The notes under the pieces were generated by a model that had not been told where the DNA came from, did not search any database, and saw nothing but the letters and a program-made list of their open reading frames with translations. Source: Jatrophihabitans endophyticus (GTDB lineage Bacteria; Actinomycetota; Actinomycetes; Mycobacteriales; Jatrophihabitantaceae). From it: a stretch of DNA of 64,000 bases. The stretch lies in contig NZ_FQVU01000004.1 of assembly GCF_900129455.1 (NCBI RefSeq), positions 62,001 to 126,000 on the forward strand. Direction: 5' to 3'. Positions 32,530-41,037 of the stretch are shown here, in pieces. The translations under genes and the position numbers were made by a program. Position 1 is the first letter of the stretch. Each line of letters begins with the position of its first letter.

Positions 32530-34085
32530 TGGACCCCGCGGTCGGGACGAGCAAGGCCGGCGTAGGCGCGGCACCTGTCCTCGAGGTCGTGGACGTCGAC
32601 AAGCAGTTCGGCGGCGTCCACGCCCTCCGGGGAGTGTCCTTCGCGCTGCGCCCGGGCGAGGCGCACGCCCTGGTGGGGGAGAACGGCGCGGGCAAGTCGA
32701 CGCTGATCAAGGTGATGACCGGCGTCTACAGCCCGGACGGCGGCGCGGTGCGCTACGCGGGGAACGAGGTCGCGTTCGGCAGCCCGCTCGAGGCGCAGGA
32801 CGCCGGCATCTCGACGATCTACCAGGAGGTCAACCTCGTCCCGCTCATGAGCGTGGCGCGCAACCTCTTCCTGAACCGGGAACCGCGCCGGCTCGGTCTG
32901 ATCGACTCGGGGCGCATGAAGCGCGAGGCTCGCGCGATCCTGCGCGAATTCGGCATCGAGGTGAACGTGTCCCGGCCGCTGCGCACGCTCGGCCTCGGCG
33001 CCCAGCAGATGGTGGCGATCGCGCGGGCGGTGCAGATCGACGCCCGCGTGGTGATCATGGACGAGCCCACGTCGTCGCTGGAGGCCCGCGAGGTCGAGAC
33101 GCTGTTCCGCGTCATCGGCCAGCTCAAGGAACGCGGGATCGCGATCGTCTACGTCAGCCACCGGCTCGACGAGCTGTACGCCGTCTGCGACCGCGCGACG
33201 ATCATGCGCGACGGCCAGGTCGTCCACGTCGCCGAGCTCGCCTCGCTGGACCGGATGCAGCTGGTGGCCCAGATGCTCGGCCGCGACGTCGCGGAGGTCC
33301 GGCGCGGCGGGGCGACGGCCTTCGGCGCCGAGCACGAGACCGAGGGGGAACCGGTGCTGCGGGCGCGCGGGCTCACCCGGCGCCACCAGCTCGACGACGT
33401 CAGCCTCGACATCCGCCCCGGCGAGGTCGTCGGGCTGGGCGGCCTGCTCGGATCGGGGCGCAGCGAGACGGCCAAGGCCATCGCGGGAGCGTTGCCGGTC
33501 GACTCGGGCAGCGTCGAGGTCGGCGGCAAGCCGTTGCAGGCCCGCTCGACCGCACGCGCCATCAAGGGCGGCGTGGTCATGCTGCCCGAGGACCGCAAGA
33601 GCGAGGGCATCGTCCCCAACCTCTCGGTGCGCGAGAACATCGTGCTGGCGGCCCTGCCGCGGATCTCGCGGCTGGGACTCGTCAGCCGGGCCAAGCAGGA
33701 CGAGATCGTCGACTTCTTCTTCACGCGGCTCAACATCAAGGCGTCGAGCCCGGAGCAGAAGGTGTCGGAGCTGTCCGGCGGCAACCAGCAGAAGGTGATG
33801 CTCGCGCGCTGGCTGTGCCTGCGCCCGGCCGTGCTGCTGCTGGACGAGCCGACCCGCGGCATCGACGTCGGCGCGAAGGCCGAGGTGCAGTCGGTCATCG
33901 ACGAGCTGGCCGAGGAGGGGCTCGCGGTGCTGCTCATCTCCTCCGAGCTCGACGAGCTGCTGGAGGGCTCGGACCGCATCGTGGTGCTCAAGGACGGTCG
34001 GGTGGTCGAACGGCTCGACGGTGACGACGTGAACGAGACCGCGCTGATGAACGCGCTGGCCGTGGAGGCAGATCTCGGTGAGTGA
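32529..34085 (+). CDS. Sugar ABC transporter ATPase, YtfR-like (two nucleotide-binding domains)
   Basis: The 518-residue protein has two nucleotide-binding domains. The first has Walker A GENGAGKST (50-58) and VIMDEPTSSLE. The second has the usual relaxed P-loop (GGLLGSGRSETAK), an intact LSGGNQQKVMLARWL and LLLDEPTRGIDVGAK with the normal glutamate. It energises import of the sugar bound by the upstream lipoprotein. The start overlaps the binding-protein stop by one base (TGATG), and the end overlaps the first permease start (GTG at 34078), so the genes are translationally coupled. Confidence 0.92.
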   Translation: MDPAVGTSKAGVGAAPVLEVVDVDKQFGGVHALRGVSFALRPGEAHALVGENGAGKSTLIKVMTGVYSPDGGAVRYAGNEVAFGSPLEAQDAGISTIYQEVNLVPLMSVARNLFLNREPRRLGLIDSGRMKREARAILREFGIEVNVSRPLRTLGLGAQQMVAIARAVQIDARVVIMDEPTSSLEAREVETLFRVIGQLKERGIAIVYVSHRLDELYAVCDRATIMRDGQVVHVAELASLDRMQLVAQMLGRDVAEVRRGGATAFGAEHETEGEPVLRARGLTRRHQLDDVSLDIRPGEVVGLGGLLGSGRSETAKAIAGALPVDSGSVEVGGKPLQARSTARAIKGGVVMLPEDRKSEGIVPNLSVRENIVLAALPRISRLGLVSRAKQDEIVDFFFTRLNIKASSPEQKVSELSGGNQQKVMLARWLCLRPAVLLLDEPTRGIDVGAKAEVQSVIDELAEEGLAVLLISSELDELLEGSDRIVVLKDGRVVERLDGDDVNETALMNALAVEADLGE

Positions 34086-35046
34086 ACTGACGGCGCGGCG
34101 CGGCCGAACGGTCGAGCTCGACCGGCTGGTCGTCGGCCTGCAGCGCTACGGCGTCTACGCGGCGCTGCTCGTGCTGCTCGTCTACGACGTGCTCACGCTC
34201 GACCGCTTCGCGACGATGAGCAACGTGCGGGTCCAGCTCGACCAGGCCGTCCCCATCCTCGTGATCGCGCTCGGCATGGCGCTGGTGATCGGCACGGAGG
34301 GCATCGACCTCTCCGTGGGTGCGGTGGTCGCGCTCTCGTCGGCCTTCGTGCCGCTGTACCTGGGCTACGGCGCGGGGTTCTCGATCGTCGCCGCGCTCGT
34401 CGCGGGGGCGGTGACCGGTGTCCTCGCGGGCCTGATGGTCGCGGTCGTGAACGTGCAGCCGATCGTCGCGACGTTGTCGCTGATGATCGGCGTGCGCGGC
34501 ATCGCGGTGATCCTCAACGGCGCGTCGGCCAAGCAGGTGATCGACCCGACGATCCTGGGGCTCGGCTCCGATCAGATCCTCGACATCCCGAAGATGGCGT
34601 GGATCGCGCTCGTCCTCGCCCTGGTGGTGGGCTTCGTGGTGCGCTACACGCGCTTCGGCCGCCAGCTCGTGGCCATCGGCGACAACCGCCGGGCGAGCCA
34701 GCTGGCCGGGCTGCCGGTCAAGCGGGTGCTCGTGACCGTCTACGTCGTCTCGGGCGTACTGGCCGCACTGGCCGGCCTGCTGGTCACCGGCTACGGCGCC
34801 GAGGCCGACCCGTCGAACTACGGGTTGAACTTCGAGCTCAGCGCCATCACCGCGGTCGTCGTGGGCGGCACACCGCTGTCCGGCGGCAGGATCCGCGTGC
34901 TGGGGACGGTCGCGGGCGCCCTGTTCATGCAGCTGGTGACGGCGACGCTCGTCCAGAACAACGTGGCGACCAGCTACGCCCAGATGGTCGAGGCGGCCAT
35001 CATCTGCGTCGCCGTGTATCTCGCGAGAGGCAAGGCAGCCCGATGA
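34078..35046 (+). CDS. Sugar ABC transporter permease 1 (YtfT/RbsC family)
   Basis: The 322-residue permease has about 8-10 membrane segments and the BPD_transp_2 motifs ALGMALVIGTEGIDLSVGAVVALS and RVLVTVYVVSGVLAALAGLL. GTEGIDLSVGA is the characteristic loop that contacts the ATPase. The GTG at 34078 overlaps the ATPase stop by eight bases. Two different permeases in one operon is a feature of the YtfT/YjfF-type galactofuranose transporter, forming a heterodimeric membrane channel. Confidence 0.9.
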   Translation: MSELTARRGRTVELDRLVVGLQRYGVYAALLVLLVYDVLTLDRFATMSNVRVQLDQAVPILVIALGMALVIGTEGIDLSVGAVVALSSAFVPLYLGYGAGFSIVAALVAGAVTGVLAGLMVAVVNVQPIVATLSLMIGVRGIAVILNGASAKQVIDPTILGLGSDQILDIPKMAWIALVLALVVGFVVRYTRFGRQLVAIGDNRRASQLAGLPVKRVLVTVYVVSGVLAALAGLLVTGYGAEADPSNYGLNFELSAITAVVVGGTPLSGGRIRVLGTVAGALFMQLVTATLVQNNVATSYAQMVEAAIICVAVYLARGKAAR

Positions 35047-36056
35047 CCGGCACCCTGACCAAGGGGGCGGCGCCGACGCCGGCCGCACCCACCGCGGTGG
35101 TGGAGACGCGGGCCGAGCAGGTGACGCGGCTGCTGCGCGAGCAGGGCGGTGTCGCCGTGCTCGCCATCGTGTTCGTGTGCGCGTCGCTGTTCTCCGACGG
35201 GTTCTTCGACTGGGGCAACATCCAGAGCATCCTCGTGGGCAACGCCTACGTCGCCCTGCTCGCGCTCGGCATGACCTTCGTGATCATCTCCGGCGGCATC
35301 GACCTCTCCGTCGGCTCCATGTTCGCGCTCGGCGGCGTGCTCGCGGGGTGGGGCGTGAACCACGGCGGCTGGCTCGTGGGGCTGCTGCTCCCGATCGCGG
35401 TCGGGTCGGTGTGGGGGCTCGTCCAGGGCCTGCTCATCGCCAAGGCGCGTCTCGCGCCCTTCATCGTCACGCTCGCCGGGCTGCTCGGCGCCCGTGGCCT
35501 GGTGCAGGCGATCTCCGACGAGGGCAACAAGACCTACCTGGTGCCGCGCGACTCGTTCTTCCTCCACCTCGGCGACGGGACGTGGATCCCCATCGGCACG
35601 GTCGTCGTGCTCTTCGGTCTCGGCGCGCTGCTGCTGCTGCGCACCCGCTACGGCCAGTCGCTGTTCGCCATCGGCGGCAACGAGAACGCCGCGACGCTGA
35701 TGGGTCTGCCCGTCCTGCGCAACAAGGTGCTGGTGTACGTGCTGTCCGCCGGCCTCGCCGGCACCGCCGGCGCGCTGAACGCGTCGCGGCTGCAGTCCGG
35801 CGTGACCAACATCGGCGTCGGGTACGAGCTGACCGCGATCGCGGCGGTGATCATCGGTGGCACGCTGCTGACCGGGGGCGCCGGCTCGATCGCCGGCACC
35901 GCGGCGGGCGTTGCGCTGCTGGCCATCACGCAGAACCTGATCGGCGTCCACCTGTCGCAGTACGGCTCGTCGGCGTCCGACGCGGTGAACGGCGGCTTCC
36001 TCGCCGTCGTGGTGATCCTGCAGACCCTGCTGACCAGAGCGGAACGGATCGAATGA
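35043..36056 (+). CDS. Sugar ABC transporter permease 2 (YjfF/RbsC family)
   Basis: The 337-residue permease has a cytoplasmic N-terminal tail followed by about 8-10 hydrophobic segments, including LALGMTFVIISGGIDLSVGSMFALGG (the ATPase-facing loop) and GVGYELTAIAAVIIGGTLLTGG. Its ATG overlaps the stop of permease 1 (ATGA), and its own stop overlaps the galT start, so coupling is tight. It would pair with permease 1 as the second channel subunit. Confidence 0.9.
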   Translation: MTGTLTKGAAPTPAAPTAVVETRAEQVTRLLREQGGVAVLAIVFVCASLFSDGFFDWGNIQSILVGNAYVALLALGMTFVIISGGIDLSVGSMFALGGVLAGWGVNHGGWLVGLLLPIAVGSVWGLVQGLLIAKARLAPFIVTLAGLLGARGLVQAISDEGNKTYLVPRDSFFLHLGDGTWIPIGTVVVLFGLGALLLLRTRYGQSLFAIGGNENAATLMGLPVLRNKVLVYVLSAGLAGTAGALNASRLQSGVTNIGVGYELTAIAAVIIGGTLLTGGAGSIAGTAAGVALLAITQNLIGVHLSQYGSSASDAVNGGFLAVVVILQTLLTRAERIE

Positions 36057-37144
36057 GCGCGCTGCGAAGCGCGCGCAAGACCGCGACCCGGTTGTCCGAC
36101 GGGCGGGAGCTGATCTACTTCGACGAGTCGGCCGGCGCCGGCCGCGGCACCCCGGACACCCGCGGCCTCGACCCGATCCAGGTGAGCAGCGAGCTGCGCC
36201 GCGACCCGCTCACCGACGAGTGGATCGTCGTCGCGTCGCACCGGCAGACCCGCACCTACCAACCGGCCACCGCGGCCTGCCCGCTGTGCCCGACGACGTC
36301 GCGCGACAACCTCTCCGAGGTGCCGGTGCCGGGCTACGACGTCGTGGTGTTCGAGAACCGGTTCCCCTCGCTCACGGCGGACGCGGCGGGGTCGCACGAC
36401 GACGATCCCGTGTTCGCCCGGCGCCCGGGCGTGGGGCGCTGCGAGGTCGTGTGCTTCAGCGACGACCACGACGCGTCGTTCGCGTCGTTGCCGCCGGCCC
36501 GGGCGCGCACGATCGTCGACGTGTGGGCCGACCGCACCGCCGCACTGTCGGCCGTCCCCGGCGTCGAGCACGTGTTCCCGTTCGAGAACCGGGGCCGCGA
36601 GATCGGGGTGACGCTCAGCCACCCCCACGGCCAGATCTACGCCTACCCCTTCGTCGCGCCACGGTGGGCGCGGATGCTCGAGACCGCGGCCCGGCACCGC
36701 GAGCGGACCGGTGTCAACCTCTTCGCCGAGGTGCTCGCCGCCGAGCAGGAGGCCGGGCTGCGCGTGGTCGCGCGCACCGAGCACTGGACGGCGTTCGTCC
36801 CCGCGGCCGCGCGGTGGCCGGTGGAGCTGCACCTGTACCCCAACCGGCACGTCCGCGACCTCACCGAGCTCGACGACGCCGAGCGCGACGACTTCGCCGT
36901 GACCTACCTCGACATGCTGCGCCGCCTCGACGCGCTCTACGACGCGCCGCTGCCCTACATCGCGGCCTGGTACCAGGCGCCCGTGCGGCAGCACCGCAAC
37001 GACGCCTACCTGCACCTGCAGCTGCTGTCGACGAAGCGCGCGCCGGACAAGCTCAAGTTCCTCGCCGGCTCGGAGTCGGCGATGGGCGTCTTCATCAACG
37101 ACGTGGTGCCCGAGGACATGGCGGCGCGGCTGCGCTCGGGGTGA
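36053..37144 (+). CDS. galT: Galactose-1-phosphate uridylyltransferase
   Basis: The 363-residue enzyme has the active-site motif SHPHGQIYAY with nucleophilic His192 in H190-P-H192-G-Q194, the zinc-binding pair C76/C79 (CPLC), and the C-terminal DAYLHLQLLSTKR histidine pair. It transfers UMP from UDP-glucose to galactose-1-phosphate in the Leloir pathway. Being coupled by an ATGA overlap to the permease gene makes this a galactose-uptake and -activation operon. galK and galE are not in the window, so the kinase must be encoded elsewhere. Confidence 0.95.
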   Translation: MSALRSARKTATRLSDGRELIYFDESAGAGRGTPDTRGLDPIQVSSELRRDPLTDEWIVVASHRQTRTYQPATAACPLCPTTSRDNLSEVPVPGYDVVVFENRFPSLTADAAGSHDDDPVFARRPGVGRCEVVCFSDDHDASFASLPPARARTIVDVWADRTAALSAVPGVEHVFPFENRGREIGVTLSHPHGQIYAYPFVAPRWARMLETAARHRERTGVNLFAEVLAAEQEAGLRVVARTEHWTAFVPAAARWPVELHLYPNRHVRDLTELDDAERDDFAVTYLDMLRRLDALYDAPLPYIAAWYQAPVRQHRNDAYLHLQLLSTKRAPDKLKFLAGSESAMGVFINDVVPEDMAARLRSG

Positions 37145-37192
37145 GTCGGCGGGTGCGACGCTCGTGACATCGGGCGCGTTCGGCACGCGGAG

Positions 37193-37215
37193 ACACGGTG
37201 TCCCGGATACCGTGT
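37193..37215. promoter_or_regulatory. Perfect 7-bp inverted repeat before the alpha/beta hydrolase gene
   Basis: ACACGGT, nine-base spacer, ACCGTGT. It lies just after galT and immediately before the GTG at 37221, so it could be an operator or part of a leader. In the longer reading of the next gene (start 37164) it would be coding. Confidence 0.4.
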
Positions 37216-37220
37216 GCCCC

Positions 37221-38153
37221 GTGCCGGACACCCGCGACCGACCCCTGCTGCAGGGCCGCGCCGGTCCGGCGATCGGGCTCGACACCCACCGCCTCGCCGA
37301 CGGCACCGTGATCGCGGTGCAGGACACCGGGCCGCGGGACGCCGAGGTGACCGTCGTCCTCGTCCACGGCTGGTCCCAGGACCACACGAGCTGGGACGAC
37401 GTGGTCGAGCTGCTCGACACCGACCACCCGGACCTGCGCGTCGTGGCCTACGACGCCCGCGGGCACGGCCGTTCCGACGCCGGGCCGCGGCGGACGGGCA
37501 CGGTCGACCAGTTCGCCGACGACCTCGCCGACGTCGTCACCGGCCTCGTGCCCGCGGGGCAGGTCGTGCTGGCGGGGCACTCGCTGGGCGGCCCGATCAT
37601 CATGGCGTTCGCGCAGCGCTTCCCCGACCTGCTGCGCGACCGCGTCCGGGGTGTCCTGCTCGTCGCCACCAGCTCCGCCGACCTCGGCAAGGACGTCTTC
37701 GGGCTGTCGGCCCGCCTGACCGCGCCGGCGATCGCCGTCGCCCCCGTCGTCACGAAGGTCCGGTCGTGGTCGCGGGCCCGCGTGAACCTCTACCACCCGG
37801 GCCTCATCGCCTGGGCGATCCGCCGCGGCTTCTACGGCCCCGGCGCGGCCACGGCGCACAATCGGTACCGGACGGCGGCGCAGACGTCGCGCAGCCATCC
37901 GGCGACCGTCGCGCAGCTGGTCGACGAGATGATCCGCCTCGACCGCGCGGACGCGCTCGCCGTGCTCGACACCGTGCCCACGGTCATCCTCGCCGGGACC
38001 AAGGACGGTCTGTGCCCGATCGCGCATTCCCGCGCGATGGCCGACGCCATGCCGGGTGCGCAGTTCGTGGTGCTGCCGCGGGCCGGGCACATGCTGCCCT
38101 ACGAACGACCGGCCGAGGTCACCGACCAGCTCGTCCGGCTCGCCACGAAGTAG
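37221..38153 (+). CDS. Alpha/beta hydrolase
   Basis: The 310-residue protein has the alpha/beta hydrolase core: oxyanion/strand motif VLVHGWSQDHTSW, YDARGHGRSD, the nucleophile elbow VLAGHSLGGPII, a late Asp in LAGTKDGLCPI, and His in PRAGHMLPYERP. It is probably an esterase, lipase or lyso-type lipid hydrolase; the substrate cannot be told. GTG at 37221 is preferred over GTG at 37164. It is followed by a strong ribosome-binding site and an SRPBCC gene, so a two-gene operon is likely. Confidence 0.85.
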   Translation: MPDTRDRPLLQGRAGPAIGLDTHRLADGTVIAVQDTGPRDAEVTVVLVHGWSQDHTSWDDVVELLDTDHPDLRVVAYDARGHGRSDAGPRRTGTVDQFADDLADVVTGLVPAGQVVLAGHSLGGPIIMAFAQRFPDLLRDRVRGVLLVATSSADLGKDVFGLSARLTAPAIAVAPVVTKVRSWSRARVNLYHPGLIAWAIRRGFYGPGAATAHNRYRTAAQTSRSHPATVAQLVDEMIRLDRADALAVLDTVPTVILAGTKDGLCPIAHSRAMADAMPGAQFVVLPRAGHMLPYERPAEVTDQLVRLATK

Positions 38154-38165
38154 GAGGAGAACGCG

Positions 38166-38606
38166 ATGGGCAGCTGGACGACGTCGGTGCTCGTGCCGGG
38201 GCCGCGCGAGGAGGTCTTCGCGCTCTTCGCCGACCGGGAGAACTACCGCGCCCTCGTGCCGCCCGTCGGCGCGCGGCTCGTGCGCCCGGGACGCGACCGG
38301 CGCCAGGGTGAGGGCGCGGTGCACCGGGTCGGCCTCGGGCCGCTCGGGCTGCGCGAGCAGATCGTCGCGCTGGAGCCGGGACGCAGCTTCACCTACCGCG
38401 CGGTGACCCCGCTGCCCGTCCGGCACTACATCGGTGTCGTCGACTTCCACGACGATCCCCGGGGCGGGACACGCGTCGACTACACCCTCGACGTCGAGGC
38501 CGTCGTGCCGGTTCCCGGTCCGTTGCTCGCCGTCGTCGTGGCCGGCCTCGCCGGTGGCCTCGCGCGTGGCGCGACCCGTGAGCTGCGCCGCCGAACCCGC
38601 GGCTGA
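38166..38606 (+). CDS. SRPBCC (START/polyketide-cyclase-like) protein
   Basis: The 146-residue single-domain protein begins with MGSWTTSVLVPGPREEVFALFADRENY, the usual SRPBCC opening, and ends with a long hydrophobic helix (LLAVVVAGLAGGLARGATREL) lining the ligand cavity. SRPBCC proteins bind hydrophobic small molecules. AGGAGGA lies 6-12 bases upstream. It follows the alpha/beta hydrolase gene by 12 bases, so the two are probably cotranscribed. Its ligand is unknown. Confidence 0.85.
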   Translation: MGSWTTSVLVPGPREEVFALFADRENYRALVPPVGARLVRPGRDRRQGEGAVHRVGLGPLGLREQIVALEPGRSFTYRAVTPLPVRHYIGVVDFHDDPRGGTRVDYTLDVEAVVPVPGPLLAVVVAGLAGGLARGATRELRRRTRG

Positions 38607-38688
38607 GCGGTGCGAACTGCCGCGAGTGGTGCGATCCGTCCCGAGTGGTGCGAAAGGCCGCCCCACTCAACGGGGCAACGCACCACTC
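38605..38688. repeat. Three 19-base direct repeats plus inverted copy
   Basis: GAGCGGTGCGA (38605), GAGTGGTGCGA (38624) and GAGTGGTGCGA (38643) recur every 19 bases, and CGCACCACTC (38679-38688) is a 10-base inverted copy of the same motif. They sit in the 155-base gap between the SRPBCC gene and the PP2C gene, just upstream of the phosphosignalling operon. The array could be an operator series or a dispersed intergenic repeat. Confidence 0.75.
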
Positions 38689-38761
38689 ACCGACCAGTGG
38701 GTACGGTCGTCGCACACGGCGGTCGAGAACCTGAGACGGCGTGGCGAGGCGAGGAGGACGC

Positions 38762-39541
38762 ATGCTGACGATCACGTCCGCGGCGAGGACGCACCAGGGT
38801 CGGGTGCGGACGCTGAACGAGGACAGCATGCTGGTCACCGACACGTTCGCGGCGGTGGCCGACGGCCTCGGCGGCCACGCCGCCGGCGAGGTCGCGAGCC
38901 GCATCGCCGTCGACCGGCTCGGTCGGCTCGCCGAGCACCCCGCGGTCCATCCCGACGACGTCGTCTCGGCCATCGCCGACGCGAACAAGCTCATCATCGA
39001 CGCGGTGCGGGCCCACCCCGAGAACGAGGGCATGGGGACGACGGTCACCGGCTTCGGCCTGGTCGAGCTCGGCGGTGCCGCGCACTGCGTGGTGTTCAAC
39101 GTCGGTGACTCGCGGGTGTACCGGCTGCTCGAGGGCGTGCTGGAGCAGGTGACCGTCGACCACTCCGAGGTCGAGGAGCTCGTCGCGGCCGGCGTCATCA
39201 CCGCGCAGGACGCCGCGCGGCACCCGCGTCGCAACGTCGTCACCCGCTGCCTGGGCAGCCTGCCGAGCCCCGTTCCCGATCTGTGGGTCTACCCGCCCGC
39301 GGCGAGCGAGCGCTACCTGATCTGCTCCGACGGGTTGACGAACGAGGTCGACGACGACGCCATCGCGGCAACGCTGCGGGACCGACAGGAACCCGGCGAG
39401 GCGGCCGAGGCGCTCGTCGCCCAGGCCCTGGACGCTGGCGGGCGCGACAACATCGCCGTTATCGTCGTGGACCTGGTCAGCGTCGACCACCGTCCGGTGG
39501 ACGTCGACACGGCGCCGCGCGTGCGCGCGGACCTCGCGTGA
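38762..39541 (+). CDS. PP2C-family Ser/Thr protein phosphatase
   Basis: The 259-residue protein has the PP2C metal-site motifs: RTLNEDS (19-22), AVADGLGGHAAGE (34-42), NVGDSRVYR, CSDGLTNEV and GGRDNIAVIVV. All four aspartates expected to bind Mn/Mg are present, so it should be active. It is cytoplasmic, with no membrane anchor. The ATG at 38762 is chosen because GAGGAGG lies 5-11 bases upstream. It is the first gene of a nine-gene cluster that also has a membrane kinase and two FHA proteins, and is expected to remove phosphates placed by that kinase. Confidence 0.95.
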   Translation: MLTITSAARTHQGRVRTLNEDSMLVTDTFAAVADGLGGHAAGEVASRIAVDRLGRLAEHPAVHPDDVVSAIADANKLIIDAVRAHPENEGMGTTVTGFGLVELGGAAHCVVFNVGDSRVYRLLEGVLEQVTVDHSEVEELVAAGVITAQDAARHPRRNVVTRCLGSLPSPVPDLWVYPPAASERYLICSDGLTNEVDDDAIAATLRDRQEPGEAAEALVAQALDAGGRDNIAVIVVDLVSVDHRPVDVDTAPRVRADLA

Positions 39542-39587
39542 CCCGACCAGCCGATCCGATCGTCGAACGAGCAGACCGAGGACACAG

Positions 39588-41003
39588 ATGACGGTGCCGC
39601 CCCCCGGATCGCCGCCGGCGGCGCCGTCGGTCACCTACCTGCCCGGTGACTGGCTGGCCGTGGTCGCCGACGGGATCGCGGTCCTCGTCGACCTGCCCGC
39701 CGACAGCCCGGCGGTGACGTCCTGCTGGAACGCCGCCCTGCGCGGCGGCGGCGCCGACGGCGTCCTCGACGCGATCGCGCAGGCGGGTGCCGTCCCGGGG
39801 TTCGCGCTCGCCGCGCGCACGGCCGACGGCGCGGTCCGGGTGGTGGTGGGCGGTTCCGGGCGCGCCGAGACCGGGGCGCCGGAGGAGCCGACCGTGCTGG
39901 TCGCCGACGCGGCCGCGTCCCGACGCGACGAGCAGCTGCCGGGCGGGGTCGGCGTCCGCCTCGGCGGGTCGGCCGAACCGGACCCCGACGCGACGCCCCT
40001 GCCCCTCACCGGCGGCATTGCGCAGGCATGCGCAATCGGCGTCGGCGTGCCGGCGACCGCGAAGCAGCGAGCCGGCGCCCCCGGTGCGCCGCAGGCCGCG
40101 CCGCTCGACTCCGGCCCGATGCCCGTGCACGTGCCCCGGGTCAGCGCCGACACGATGCCGCCGCAGTCGGACTTCGACTCCGGTCTGATCGACTCGCTGC
40201 CGTGGCGCACCCCGGACCACTTCGCCGACGACGCCGAGGCGCGCGAGCAGCGGGAGGCGCAGCCGCCGCTGCCGGCCGCGCCCCTCCCGGCTGCGGCGCC
40301 GGAGCTGCCCGCCCCGTTCTGGCGGGAGCCGCCGCCGGCCGACCCGTACGCCCACAACCCGTGGGAATCGGCGGCACCGCAGGCACCGTTGGCACCGCAG
40401 GCACCGTCCGCACCGCCGCCCTGGCCGGCGCCGAACGCGGCCGGGCCGGCGAGCCCGTGGGCGCCCCCGTCGGCCGCGGACCGGCAGCCGGCCACGCCGA
40501 CCGAGGACGAGCAGGCGTCCGGCGGGGCCGCAGAGCCGGTGAGCGGCCCGATGGTGCATGCGTTCGCGTGCCCGCGCGGCCACCTGAACCCGCCCTACGC
40601 GGGGAACTGCCGCATCTGCGACGAGCCGATCCCGCCCCAGGAGGGGTTCGCCGCGCCGCGGCCGTCGCTCGGGGTGCTGCGACTGTCCACCGGCGACACC
40701 GTCCCGCTCGACCGCGACGTCGTGCTGGGACGCGCCCCGTTCCACGCCGACGAGAACGCGGCGTCGCGACCGCACCTCGTGCAGCTGGCCAGTCCGGGCA
40801 ACGACATCTCGCGCAGTCACCTGCGGGTCAACCTGGAGAACTGGTTCGTGCAGGTGACCGACCTCGGCTCCACCAACGGCACGGTCGTCACGCTCCCCGA
40901 CCAGGCGCCGGTGCGGCTGCGGCCGCACGATCCGTTCACGATCCTGCCGGGGACGACGGTGACGATCGCCGACGAGGTCACGCTGCGCTTCGAGGTGTCG
41001 TGA
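39588..41003 (+). CDS. FHA-domain protein with zinc-ribbon-like segment
   Basis: The 471-residue protein has an N-terminal region of unknown fold (about 15-150), a long Pro/Ala-rich disordered linker (about 150-320), a CPRGHLNPPYAGNCRICDEPI cluster (about 327-347) that looks like a small zinc ribbon, and a C-terminal FHA domain (about 365-471) with GRAPF...ISRSHLRV...VTDLGSTNGT. FHA domains read phosphothreonine, so it is a likely target or adaptor of the kinase encoded next. No membrane helix is seen. Similar modular FHA proteins occur in actinobacterial secretion and cell-wall signalling loci. Confidence 0.9.
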   Translation: MTVPPPGSPPAAPSVTYLPGDWLAVVADGIAVLVDLPADSPAVTSCWNAALRGGGADGVLDAIAQAGAVPGFALAARTADGAVRVVVGGSGRAETGAPEEPTVLVADAAASRRDEQLPGGVGVRLGGSAEPDPDATPLPLTGGIAQACAIGVGVPATAKQRAGAPGAPQAAPLDSGPMPVHVPRVSADTMPPQSDFDSGLIDSLPWRTPDHFADDAEAREQREAQPPLPAAPLPAAAPELPAPFWREPPPADPYAHNPWESAAPQAPLAPQAPSAPPPWPAPNAAGPASPWAPPSAADRQPATPTEDEQASGGAAEPVSGPMVHAFACPRGHLNPPYAGNCRICDEPIPPQEGFAAPRPSLGVLRLSTGDTVPLDRDVVLGRAPFHADENAASRPHLVQLASPGNDISRSHLRVNLENWFVQVTDLGSTNGTVVTLPDQAPVRLRPHDPFTILPGTTVTIADEVTLRFEVS

Positions 41004-41037
41004 CGACGCGCACCGGCGGCGGCGCGCGGAGCGGCCG

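Noticed and set aside
38605-38688. Terminator of the SRPBCC gene
   Set aside because: The direct repeats with exact 19-base spacing are not explained by a terminator, though the inverted copy could fold; kept as a repeat instead.
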